Assembly: GCA_033060915.1 (NCBI GenBank)
Contig: CM065377.1
Location: 54,480,183-54,544,182, forward strand
Length of the DNA stretch: 64,000 bases
Source: Euryodendron excelsum
Taxonomy: Eukaryota; Streptophyta; Magnoliopsida; Ericales; Pentaphylacaceae
Direction: 5' to 3'
The notes beneath the pieces were generated by a model. That model ran no database searches and was not told the origin of the DNA. It saw only the letters and a program-made list of their open reading frames with translations. The position numbers were made by a program, and so were the translations under genes. Within the stretch, counting starts at the first letter, position 1, and every line of letters starts with the position of its first letter. Positions 51,501 through 61,607 of the stretch are shown here, in pieces.

Positions 51501-54500
51501 AAACTTCAATAGTTGGAACTGCTTGCCAGTGGGCAGGGTTTACTTCGACAGTGCAGACGGACTTGCATCCGGTGGGAGTGTCAGGCAATTAGGAACTAGT
51601 GTGGGACGAAACCACAGGATGTCGCAGGGCGTCTTTGGGTCGTGCGCAGGGTGAATTCTAATGTCAAATGAACTTTTATGAGTTAAGTTGCGAAGTTGTG
51701 TAGAGGGTGCACGCGGAGTGCTCGTCACTGAGTGCATTAACCCCTTGAAGTGGTGGAGGATGCACGACGAACACCTCACGCCTTTGCTTAGTGCGCAATG
51801 GACATCGCATATTCAGGTACATAGTGCCGACGGATAGAGCAATGGTATGGTATACTTGCTCAGAGGAGTTTGTGTTTGCTTAATGTGATAAAAAAATATG
51901 TCTTGCTTTGCCAAGTTCAACATGGGAGTCTGGGCGAACTTTTACTTCGAGTAGCGGTGTGGGCAAATTTGGGAAAGACTAGATTTACAGAGTATCAATA
52001 CGGAGGTGTTGGTTTGTGAAGGGTGGTGGCAGCTCATTATGGGGGCATATAAACACTACCTCATTATGTGTTATGCTTGACATCAATGAAGGTGTTGATT
52101 ATTCGAGTGGTGGAGAATGTCATGGGTTGCTACTCATGGCATGTTTGGGGCCATGAGAGTTCTATGTGGAGGGACATGCCTGAGCATGGTTAGTCGGTGG
52201 CATGGTGGCATGACAATATTATAATTTGTATTTTTCATATTTATTGAATTTATGAATTATAACTCTTCGAGAGGGTAGGATATTTTCTGCCAGCAGTTAA
52301 GAGATAGCTCAGAATGTTATTATAATGAGGGGTATGGTGTTGACTCTACCACCTCCTAGTGCTACTTGTTGGCCCAAAAGGCAACTCAAGAGGGGAAAAT
52401 TGGGTTTTTCAAAAATTAATGGCAATTAAGATTAATTAAAATTAATTTAATCAATAGAACAGTGATCAAGATATATATATATATATATATAATGTAATGT
52501 AATCAAAAGAGAAATGAAAACAGAGCAATAGAAAGCACACTAAGAATTACCGAGGTTCAACCACAATTCGTAATCTACATCCTCACCCCAAGATTCCCTT
52601 GAAGTCCTCCTTCACTATGCAATCTCCAATTACAAAAGGGATGCTAATTTACTAAGTGCTCAGCTTACTTTTACACAAAAACTTCTTCTCAAGTTCTTCC
52701 AGCTACCAAGTGGTTTTGTCCAAGATCCACTTAAACTTATAAGAGTTTTTCTTTTACAAAAGAACTATTAAACTCTCACTTACAGGTGTATGAAGTTGTA
52801 TACATGAAATACAAACTTTCTATCAAGAGTGAATAGGAAAAATAAAAGCTCACTAAATGAAGACAAGAAGAATATTCAAATTTTTCAGTTTGATCAGTCG
52901 GCGGTACTTATTTTCTTGTATCTCTTGTATATAAAAGCAGTTAAAAGCTTGTATATAAACCCCTATATTGATTTTGTCCGTTAGAGGTTTTTGGGGCTCA
53001 TTTAATGCAAGTCCAGTACATTATAACATTAGAAAAGCTAGTCGTTATTTCTCAAGTGTCGACACTTGGCTTCATGTGTCGACACATCTGGTCTGAATTT
53101 TTCAGATGTTGTCCACTGTCTCCATGTGTCGACACTTGATCATTCTATTTTCAAACTTTTGACTTCTGTCTTCATATGTCAACTCTTCATTTTCATGTGT
53201 CAACACATTGCACAAAAATATTTATTCTCTCTTCCAATGATCAAGTTTAGTTTTAGTGATACTATAAGATCTTCAAGGAGTCTTCTCTTTGGGGCATAAT
53301 GATAGATTAAAATCTTCAATTCATCAAAGTTGTCCTCTATTCAATTTGGATTGAATCTATCATTTGATAAACACCTTTTCTTGATTTTCAAACAGTCAGG
53401 ACTTCATTCCATCAATGTTGGACTCTTCTTCTTTGTTGCGGAGCTCTTTCTTTTATTGTTGTGCTTTTTGTTTCATGTAGAGCTTCAAGATGCCTCAATG
53501 TCGATCTCTTCTCTTTGCTACTAATTCTTTTTTTTTCTTTAGGATCACTTTAATGAGACTTTTATAAGTTTGATGAAGTTTACTCTTAAACACCTTCATG
53601 TTCTCTGAGTACATATCATCTTCATTGATTCTTTACATTCCAAATGAAATCTTTACTTGGATTCTTTGTAGAGATTATGCAATTACGATGAATTCTCTTC
53701 TCAAACATCTTGAATCTCTTCAAAATCAAATCATCTTCAATTGATCTTTGCACACTTGATGAAGTCTTCTTTTGAACACCTTTAATCTCTTCAAATGCAA
53801 ATCATTTGTTTGAAGTTGGAATAGGTGTCATTGCTCAGTTTGGAGTGTTGCATAACTCTTGGTGCATTGTTTGAACTTGGCTTGTTGTGTATTCACTTTG
53901 ACACGTTTTAAACTTAAAGTCAAACTTCTAATTCTAAATTATAATATTTATTAATTTGCACACTAAGTAAATGCATTAATAAAATAACACAATATTTAAT
54001 TATCATCAAAATTAACATGGGGATCAACCTTGAGTCAATACTACCAAAAGGGACAGCACTCAACTGAGTCTCCTAAAAGAATTGGGGAGACTGGGGGGCT
54101 AGTTATAACACGTGGCTATAGTCCTCATGCTAATCAAGGGACTACATGAGCGACATTATATCCGGTGGGGTAAATGTTGGGCATTAATGTCGAGGAAGAG
54201 GTTGTGACATTCGCATCTGTTATACCGCATCCGTGCCATGGCGGGGTTTATGCTCATGATTGACTGGGCCTCAGTGTACACACTTGTATACCGTGTGCCT
54301 CGTGTGCAGTTGCGCATTGGGTTCAAGTTTGTGCACACGGCTGATTGATTTGGCTAGCATTGGTGTCGCGAGGCATTAAGTTGTGGGCTTATCAGTTGCT
54401 ATTCAGTTGTGCCTATCATTGCGGGCAACTACCTTGATGCGAGACGCTAAGAGCTTCATAATTAGAGGCGTTGTGTCTAACGGGTGATGCTTGGCTCACG

Positions 54501-57389
54501 TGCATGTCCGGTAGCACATTGCTTGTTATGTATGCGCATATTTGAGAATGGCGTTACTATTATCTATAGCTTGGGTAAGCCAAAGGGCTTGAGCATCGGA
54601 GAACGGAGCTTAACAAGATGTGCATTACGGATGGATCATGATTGAGCGCATAGTCATACGTTTCGGTGTTAGAGTTTGGCGAGACTATTGCTATTGTTTG
54701 GTGTATAGTAGCCTCATGGGCTACTTTCGCTACATATGATCATAGCGGGTCGCATTATTGTCACCGTGTGGTGCTCGGCCTGTCAGCCCGTGACATTGTG
54801 CTATGAATCCTCCTTAAGCATACTTGAAGATAATGTGTTTTGTCGGGTCAAATTTCTCTTGAAATATTTGTTGGTCCAAGTAGGCAACCTAAGAGGGTGG
54901 GTGAATTGGGTTTTACAAAATTAATAGTAAAAAGTCTAATTAAAAACTTATCAAGTAATATAGCAGTGGGTAATCAAACTAAAAACCAAGCAAGTAAATA
55001 ATATGATGCAATGCAAACAAGTGTTATGAGAAAGGAAGAAAAACAAAAGAAACGAAGAGTGAAGGCACAAGAATTTTACAGAGGTTCGGCCAATCCTTGT
55101 CTACGTCCTCTCTTCCTCGATCCTTTCAAAAGTATTCCACTATGTAAAATCCCTTACACAGTTGCTAGTTTTGTTCCAAGTGTCCAGCTCACTTCTTACA
55201 AGAGCTCTTTCCTAAACTCTCAAAACCTAAGAGATTTTGTCCAAACTTCTCTTAAACTTACAAGAGATTTTGTCCAAGCTTATCTCAAACTTATAAGTTT
55301 ACAAACCCACCTAACAATACATGAATGTTGTACAATGAATAACTCTCTCTTAAAGAGTAGATAAATAAATTTTTAGCTCACTTAAGAACCTTCTAAATTA
55401 ATAAAAACATAGTGTAAGATGTAGGAGATTAAATCTCACTTTGTAGCACTTAATCTTGTGTTCTTCTCTTTTATATATGGGTTGGGGATCTTCTATATAT
55501 AATCTTGAGTTGATTATGGCCGTTGGTGGTAGATGGGAGACCATTTGATGTAAGATTGCATTGTTGTAATGGTAAAAAATATAACCGTTGGAGCCCAGGT
55601 GTCGACACTTAACTTCATGTGTCGACAAATCAAGTCTGCATTTTTCAGATTTTGTTCACTGTCTCCATATGTCGACACCTAACTTCATGTGTCAACACAT
55701 GACCACTGCCTCCATATGTCGACACCTAACTTCATGTGTCGACACATGACCATCCATTTTTCATATTTTGGCCACTATCTTCATGTGTCGACATATCAGC
55801 CCAGAAAACTTGATTTTGTAGATTTTATCCAATCTTCTCCATTATTTTTAAGTTCTTCAAGGGTCATTCAAATAAGCTTTCTAAGGCTTAAAAACACTTC
55901 TTCAAGATATGTTGACTTCAAGAACACCTTCAATCTCTTCGAGATGAATTTACTCATTTTGATTACTTGTAGAGTTCTTCAATCAACATTATTTTTTCTA
56001 TTTATCCAAGTCTTCTTCAAAATCTTCAAGAGAGCTTCCAAGACTTGATATCCATTTTCTTCAACTGATCTTCTATTTTTCTTTGAACATCTTTAATATC
56101 TTTACTTGATCTTCATCAACTTGATTTCTTCTAGGATTCTTCAATCAATATAACAAACCTCTTCAAGAATCATCAATTTGAGACTTCTAAAGCTTGAAAG
56201 GTCTTCTTCAAAATATGTGGATCTTCAAGAATACTTTCAATCATTCATTCTTCCACGCCTTCATCAAATCTTCAGTGGAACTTGTGATATTTAACTTAGC
56301 TTAAATCTTGACTCCTTTGAACACCTTCAATATTTTCATACTTCCAAATTTATATTCAAATTTTCAAGACTTGTAATGCATGAGCTTGTTGAATGTATCA
56401 ACCCATCATGCTCATCATCCTTCCATCCTTTTTTATTATTCAACATCTTCTATTGTGACAAGCATAAACTTATTGAAACAAAAACTTGCTCCCCATTTCT
56501 TTTGTGCTTTATGCCACAATGCATACAAACTTTTGCTCCCTCTTTCTTATGCAATTGATGCTTTGGTGGATTGATATGGCTATGAGGATTGAGGGTTTTC
56601 ATAGTGAATAAATTTTTGGATTTTCATAAGATCTTTAGTTACTTTGAAATAGAATTAATCCAATACGTTCCTCTATCAATCTTCAAGTTCTTCTATCAAT
56701 CTTCATGTTTTCAAAACAGATCATCATAATAGAATTCTAGAGTTTGCATCCTTCTTTTCAATATTTGTTGAATTTTTCGAGCATCTTCAATATCTTCAAG
56801 AATAAGATTACCTAAGTAATCTTGTTGTTGGGTACTCAACCAATCAACACAAATATTTTCTTGTTATCAAATAATTATAATATAATCTGCACACTCAATT
56901 AAAATCATTAGATAACAATCACATGATTTTGTTATGATCAAAATCAATATGAGGATTAACCTTGAGTCAACAATATTTTGTTAATCGTTTCTAAGAGCTT
57001 AAGCTTGCAATTAGTTGGTGTGGATGATCTAGGAACCTACCTAACCAATCGACTTATATAACTAATGCAGCAGATTTCTCAATATTAGCTTGCAATGGCA
57101 TATTGAATTGTGTTTGAACTCATAAATTGCAGGTTTATCATTGCGGTTGGAATTGAATTCTCACACTGGGATGAGAAGAGAGAAAGGCAGGGGTCTAGTA
57201 GTAAGGGCTGGGAAGCCTGCTCTTTGTCAAACCAAGAGGAACAGGTCTCGAAAGTCTCTGGCCAGGACTCATGGATTCCGCAAACGAATGAGTACCACCG
57301 GTGGAAGAGCAATCTTAAAGCGAAGACGTGCCAAGGGACGATGGATCCTTTGCACAAAGTCAAACCCCAATAGTGGGAAACGTTCTTGA
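48560..57389 (+). CDS. RPL34: Plastid ribosomal protein bL34c, 2 exons, 8.4-kb intron
   Basis: Exon 1 is 48560-48752 and exon 2 is 57133-57389 (TGA at 57387-57389). The 8,380-bp intron has a CAG|GTACAC donor and TTGCAG acceptor, and the split Gly codon closes in frame. The product is 149 residues. Residues 1 to ~85 are Ser/Ala-rich with few acids, a clear plastid transit peptide. The mature part is a bacterial-type L34: basic, with [37 protein letters not shown] and a C-terminal extension ending SGKRS. bL34 is a small rRNA-binding protein of the large subunit, here for the plastid ribosome. All family-defining residues look intact although the gene is stretched by transposons. Expression needs accurate splicing across three LTR insertions lying in the sense direction. 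Confidence 0.95.
49044..49306. mobile_element. Tourist-like MITE in the bL34c intron
   Basis: The right end GAGTTCCAAACATGCTA is followed by TAA. The left end is eroded but 'gaacttgtgg' pairs with 'cacgagttc' on the right. A purine-rich left arm and pyrimidine-rich right arm are as in the other copies. Borders are approximate on the left. Confidence 0.55.
49578..50626 (+). repeat. 5' LTR of the intronic element
   Basis: 1,049 bp, starting TGTCAAAAGTTG and ending CAGCCTGTGATA (decayed from TG...CA). Collinear with 11910-12941 and with the 3' LTR. A TATA-like 'ctattataagg' lies near 49786-49796. Confidence 0.82.
50629..50640 (+). promoter_or_regulatory. Primer-binding site (initiator Met tRNA)
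   Basis: TGGTATCAGAGC, 2 bp after the 5' LTR. This is the standard plant retrotransposon sequence complementary to the 3' end of initiator methionine tRNA, and it fixes the LTR border and the direction of the element. Confidence 0.92.
52367..54040 (+). mobile_element. Long LTR (solo), Sirevirus-like, copy 2, nested
   Basis: It starts TGTTGGCCCAAAAGGCAAC and ends CCTTGAGTCAATA (CA decayed to TA). The target duplication is CTACT (52362-52366) and CTACC (54041-54045), 4 of 5. The length is 1,674 bp, with no coding capacity. It shares with copy 1 the ends and the middle ('gaggttcaaccac', 'gtaatctacatcctc'). TATA-like boxes 'tgtatataaa' occur at about 52930 and 52951, ahead of the palindrome array. 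A TA tract lies at about 52469-52491. Confidence 0.83.
53058..53204. repeat. Paired GTCGAC palindromes in long LTR copy 2
   Basis: GTCGAC at 53058, 53078 and 53128, and GTCAAC variants at 53178 and 53199. The pairs 53058/53078 and 53178/53199 are 20 and 21 bp apart; 53128 has lost or lacks a partner. Flanks extend to TGTGTCGACACA in the best site (53075-53086). They lie ~690-840 bp from the element's 5' end. Confidence 0.82.
54869..56972 (+). mobile_element. Long LTR (solo), Sirevirus-like, copy 3
   Basis: It starts TGTTGGTCCAAGTAGGCAAC and ends CCTTGAGTCAACA. The perfect 5-bp target duplication ATATT lies at 54864-54868 and 56973-56977. The length is 2,104 bp. Blocks shared with copy 1 include 'agaggttcggccaa', 'ctacgtcctctcttcct' and 'gatcctttcaaaag'. 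It lies just 73 bp after the end of the preceding retrotransposon and ~160 bp before exon 2 of bL34c. Confidence 0.9.
55601..55792. repeat. Paired GTCGAC palindromes in long LTR copy 3
   Basis: Cores at 55601, 55621, 55671, 55691 (GTCAAC), 55718, 55738 and 55787. Three pairs have members exactly 20 bp apart (55601/55621, 55671/55691, 55718/55738). Many sites extend to TGTGTCGACACA or similar. The array is ~730-920 bp from the element's 5' end. Confidence 0.87.
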
Positions 57390-59850
57390 TCTTTCATCTT
57401 TTCGTTTCCATTTCTGTAGGTAAATCCAATGATGTCTACTGGTTGAGTAATGAAAACTTGGTTACATTTGAAGCTGTGTCTATCATTGTCTTAAGATGTT
57501 TTCATTTAAGGAATCCTTTTGTTGATTGGAAGTTTGGAATTCATTCTTCACATCTTAATCATCTTCGATTGTTCTTATTTCATGTGCTTATGTTGGTAAG
57601 TTTTTGGATTGGATTTCCCTATAAATGAGCTTTTTACTCTCTCTCTCTCTCTCTCTCTCTCTCCACATCTAATTTAGGTTGCATTTTCACTATTTTTTTT
57701 GGGAGAATTGAATTTCATGTGTTCTTCGGCTTTGCAGATCCATTTCCTATATTCAATGTAAGTTGGGTTTTACAATCATCTCTACCACTTCCTTCTATGA
57801 CCAAATACCGTATCTCAGGTGTCTTTCAACTCAATGAATAGCGTTAGCGTAGTCATTTGGGTTGCTTCGTCTTGGTTTATTCCTTTTGGAAGTTCGCTTT
57901 AGTTATCTATTCATTTTCGTGGTTGAATCCATTCTGGCTATCTCCATTGAATTAGTGAAGTTTTATATATCAGCTCTACCCTGAAGTGATACAGATTTGT
58001 ACAACATGATATAGATCTAGCTACTGGCTTTCCAACTACTCTTTTGTTTTTTGTTGTTTTCTTAGGCTGCTCTACAAACCAAACCGACTCATCAAAAACG
58101 TTTTCTATTATAGCTCGGATTCAAGTTTCATATTAGGTTGGATCAATTTGTAATTTGAATCATAAATACCAAGCAAACTAATTTTTGGGCAAACACTTGC
58201 TTTTGTTGAAACTTGTTTTGGAACTAGGATCAAAGCCTCATAGATATTATTAGGACATTTCGGAAATTCTAATGCAATTCATAAAAATTATAGCTTCTAC
58301 AAGTCAGGAACTTTTACAACATGTTTGGGACTCAATAGAACTGAACTTCTCATAATTCTTACTTTCTTTTTGTTACCATAAGTTTTTATTTTCCCCCGAA
58401 TAAAATATCCAAGTTTCCTTAGTAAGTTCCTCCACTTACTGTTTAGAATCAATATTCATTTTATCACGAAAAAGGGAAAAATAATATTTCACATTGCTTT
58501 TATCCTGATTCCCATGATATTTTTCAACCATGTCTTACGTTTCCATTCACGTATTTCTGCTTTTCCTTTTTGGCAACCATTTTTTGAATCTATAGCTTCT
58601 AGTACCCTGCTTTTCGAAATTCGGGGATTCCATTGGGAAAACATTGTCAATCCACCAAGGTGGTTGCATTTCAATTTTACCACACGCAAGCAAATGTGGT
58701 AAAGTGAGTATGATTACTGAGAAATAGACCAAAAGTACAAAGCAGTTTCATTAACAAGCTTCAATTTTCAAACCATAGATCCACAAAGCATTGGGCTGCT
58801 CTTCTTGTAGTGACACGCAACGGAACTCATTGGAGACTCATATAATATTTGATTCTATGATGCATTCCTATCCAAATTTAGCCCAAAAAATGTTTCAGTA
58901 GACTCATTACAAGCTGATGATGGCCTTTGTCAGTAGACTCATTACTCGGCTTTGTCTCTCGCCCAGAAATGGTGAATGCCCAAAACAATATAAGCGGATG
59001 ATGGCAAAGAGTTGTATGAATCCTTCTATGAGCTGCTGCTTTTACCCAAATTTACATCGTCTCCCTCATTGTCCTGTGTTACAAGTCTTCAATCCTCGTC
59101 AATGTCATCACCCCAAAATCCTTGTCAATGCCATCACCCCAACCCCCTAATCCCTAACCATACCAGAAAATTCACTAGCGAGATAGAGAGAACAAGTTAG
59201 GTGCTGATTTGCAAGGAATTCCCATATACACTTGCTAGTAATTTCCTTTCATTTTCTTTTGAAGTCAAGCTTATTTCATCACCAACCATACGGTGTTGAA
59301 AGGATAAACACATGTTCAGATCATTCTTTACTTCAAATCTGAATTCCCACGATGGAAGTAAGTTCTTCTAACGGGAAGATCATTTCTGCTCATTTACATA
59401 CATATATATATATATATATATGTATTTACATATTTATACATTCATGATACAATATTTACTCATCGTTCACATTGAAATGGCCTGTTTCTTCGCAATATCC
59501 AAAAATAAATAAAATAAAATTGCATATTTCCCTGATTACTAGGTAATAAGTGAAGAAATAATAAATGATAAGACTGGTAAAATCAACCAGTAATGATGAT
59601 GATGGGCATTTTATACATGATTCATAGCCGACTACAATAGAAAATATTATGTAGAAGACTATGAATTGATTTAATTTCCAGAAAATTATATAGTCATTTA
59701 CAGATTGTTCAAAATCAAGTTTTGAAAACTGTCATTCTACATTTTCATTACGTTTCATGCACTAACCCCATAAATGCAAGAGCCTTGATATTTACCCTGC
59801 CAAAATAAAACTGAAACCTAATAATCTACCAGTTGGGAGGTAGTCCATAA
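57390..59850. other. Downstream of bL34c, no gene recognised
   Basis: The first few hundred bases should be the bL34c 3' UTR. They contain 'tctgtaggtaaat' at about 57412-57424, which could be either splice border of a UTR intron. A CT microsatellite lies at about 57639-57662 and a TA tract at about 59399-59421. Open frames (57386-57628, 58917-59150) show no domain. Confidence 0.5.
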
Positions 59851-60105
59851 TGCTATGTTTGGACCCTGTGCTGTTGTCAAGGCAGAGAAGATGAAAAGGA
59901 AATGATACTTCTTATACATATTCGTTTTTTTTGGATAACTAAACCAAAAAAAATATGATATTTTGACAAATATCTATTCATTTTCCTAATCCAATAAAAA
60001 TAAATAAACACAAATTTAACTTCTTTCACTTCATTTTCTTTTCCTTTCACTTTCCTTTTCTTTCCTTTCTAACTTTCTCCACAAATCCAAGATCTAAACA
60101 TAGCA
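59851..60105. mobile_element. Tourist-like MITE, intergenic
   Basis: A 255-bp element with perfect 3-bp duplication TAA (59848-59850 and 60106-60108). The ends TGCTATGTTTGGA and TCTAAACATAGCA are inverted repeats with one mismatch in 13. A purine-rich left arm and pyrimidine-rich right arm are as in the intronic copies. Confidence 0.82.
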
Positions 60106-60108
60106 TAA

Positions 60109-61090
60109 AAGGAACCAAAAAGGTAGATTCTCAGCTACTCAAATGTCTTCCAGGATGAACAAATGAGAATTCCACTCCGAACATAATACAACTCCTGAAT
60201 CCACCCTCTATTGAAAATTAATCCCCAACAATAAATTAAAAACAACCACTTATATTGGAAGAGATACCGGGTAGAGATCAACCCATTTAGAACATGCTCT
60301 TGCCAAAGCAGTTTGCAGCTTACAATCTATACTTGCAAACCACACAACAGTATCTAAAACTAATGTAAGAATTTTTACAGGAAGTTCCGCCAGAATTAGG
60401 TAGCAGTGACATTTTTATATTACTATGAGCAAGATACTAGATGTTTTGATTTGAAATAAAAGAACAACAGACAATCACATCATTCTGCAGCAATTATTCA
60501 AACAATCCACCAGTAGGAAACCAATACCAAAAAAGGTAGTATTTACATGTAAGTCAACTGACAAGCTTATGTTGCATGAACTCAGACACAGACAAAGAAC
60601 ATGGAAAGGGCACCTTGGCACAGTGAATCCTTGAAGAATAAGAGCATGAACATGCAAGAACAGACGATAAATTTGCATGTATATCGACAATTTGATTTTT
60701 CCTTGACCTTTTTTTTCACAATGATGTTGTATTTCATTACACATTGGGAGCACCAAAAATGTCACTTACTAATTATATTACCTCATTATGGGCACATAAA
60801 ATCTGTATTAGACCAAAGAATCAAAGAAATTCAATGTCCAATAAGGGTTTGGTTTTCTTCTAATGTCAAACCACGAGTAGGCTATGTTGTTTAGCAAAAA
60901 TATGAATTTCTGTCAATAAACATGTTTACCCATAGTGCCTAACCTTTTAACTATGTAAAGACACATAGTGTACACCTCCCAGATATGTGACCAAACAAAC
61001 AATAATTGAAAAAGGCAGTTGACATAAGATGGGACCTGCATTATAACCAACAAACCAGAGCCACAATAACTAATTTTTACAAAGTCTACC
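60109..61090. other. Intergenic, nothing recognised
   Basis: AT-rich, with overlapping short open frames on both strands (60475-60765, 60601-60894) that show no domain or codon pattern I trust. Confidence 0.5.
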
Positions 61091-61098
61091 CATGCAGG

Positions 61099-61599
61099 CT
61101 AGGAAGCATGGATACATTGTTTGGGGTGCCGTATTCATGTCGGACACATGATGGACACACATACTCCTCGGATACGCCGGAACACGTGTCCGAAATTCCA
61201 ATTGGCGTGTCCAATATTTTTGTTGATATTTTTTTTTAGTGGACACTTCTTGGACACATCATGGACACACGTGTCCACTAGTTGGACACGTTTTGAAATA
61301 TGACGAGGTTGAAATGTAATTATTAAAAGTATTAAATGGAGTCGAATTTATAAATTTCAAAACTTTAAAACACCAAAACATAAAACGCCTAAATCCAATT
61401 CTTTAAATCCTTAACTTGTTAATTGTTGTATTATAATTGTGACCTTATTCAGTTATTTTCATCTTGTTTTTGGTGATTTTTGAATTTTACGTTCGTATAC
61501 ATAATAAATAAAAATATATGAAAATATTTTTTTTTGCCGTATCTGTATCTTCATTTTTTGAAAATGTTGTGTCCCGTGTCCGTATCCGTGCTTCTTAGC
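61099..61599. mobile_element. hAT-like non-autonomous element, 501 bp
   Basis: The ends CTAGGAAGCATGGATAC and GTATCCGTGCTTCTTAG are inverted repeats with 2 mismatches in 17. The flanks CATGCAGG (61091-61098) and CATGCATG (61600-61607) agree at 7 of 8 positions, the 8-bp duplication typical of hAT transposons. The interior is packed with GGACAC/GTGTCC repeats, including ACACGTGTCC twice. No transposase is encoded. Confidence 0.78.
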
Positions 61600-61607
61600 A
61601 TGCATGC

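Larger units (their letters stand above)
49578..54795 (+). mobile_element. Non-autonomous LTR retrotransposon in the bL34c intron
   Basis: 5' LTR 49578-50626, primer site 50629-50640, internal region to 52117, 3' LTR 52118-54795 (interrupted by a nested element at 52367-54040). The internal region is only ~1.5 kb and shows no gag, protease, integrase or reverse transcriptase, so it must have moved with enzymes from another element. The flanking pentamers TTACG (49573-49577) and TTGTG (54796-54800) agree at 3 of 5 positions, possibly a decayed duplication. It lies in the same direction as bL34c. Long open frames inside it (e.g. 50847-51203) have no retroviral-type domain. Confidence 0.85.
52118..54795 (+). 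repeat. 3' LTR of the intronic element, split by an insertion
   Basis: It begins TGTCATGGGTTGC after GTGGTGGAGAA (likely polypurine tract) and ends CAGCCCGTGACA. The LTR sequence is 52118-52366 plus 54041-54795; the middle is a separate 1.67-kb element. Removing that insert and its 5-bp duplication leaves ~1.0 kb, matching the other LTRs. Confidence 0.85.

Noticed and set aside
53049..55792. CRISPR-like array of regularly spaced repeats (GTCGAC sites).
   Set aside because: This is a plant nuclear genome; repeats are short palindromes with conserved rather than unique spacers, and sit inside LTRs.
58917..59200. Two overlapping frames of 62-77 codons.
   Set aside because: No domain and biased by local CA/CT richness. 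No splice sites link them to other frames.
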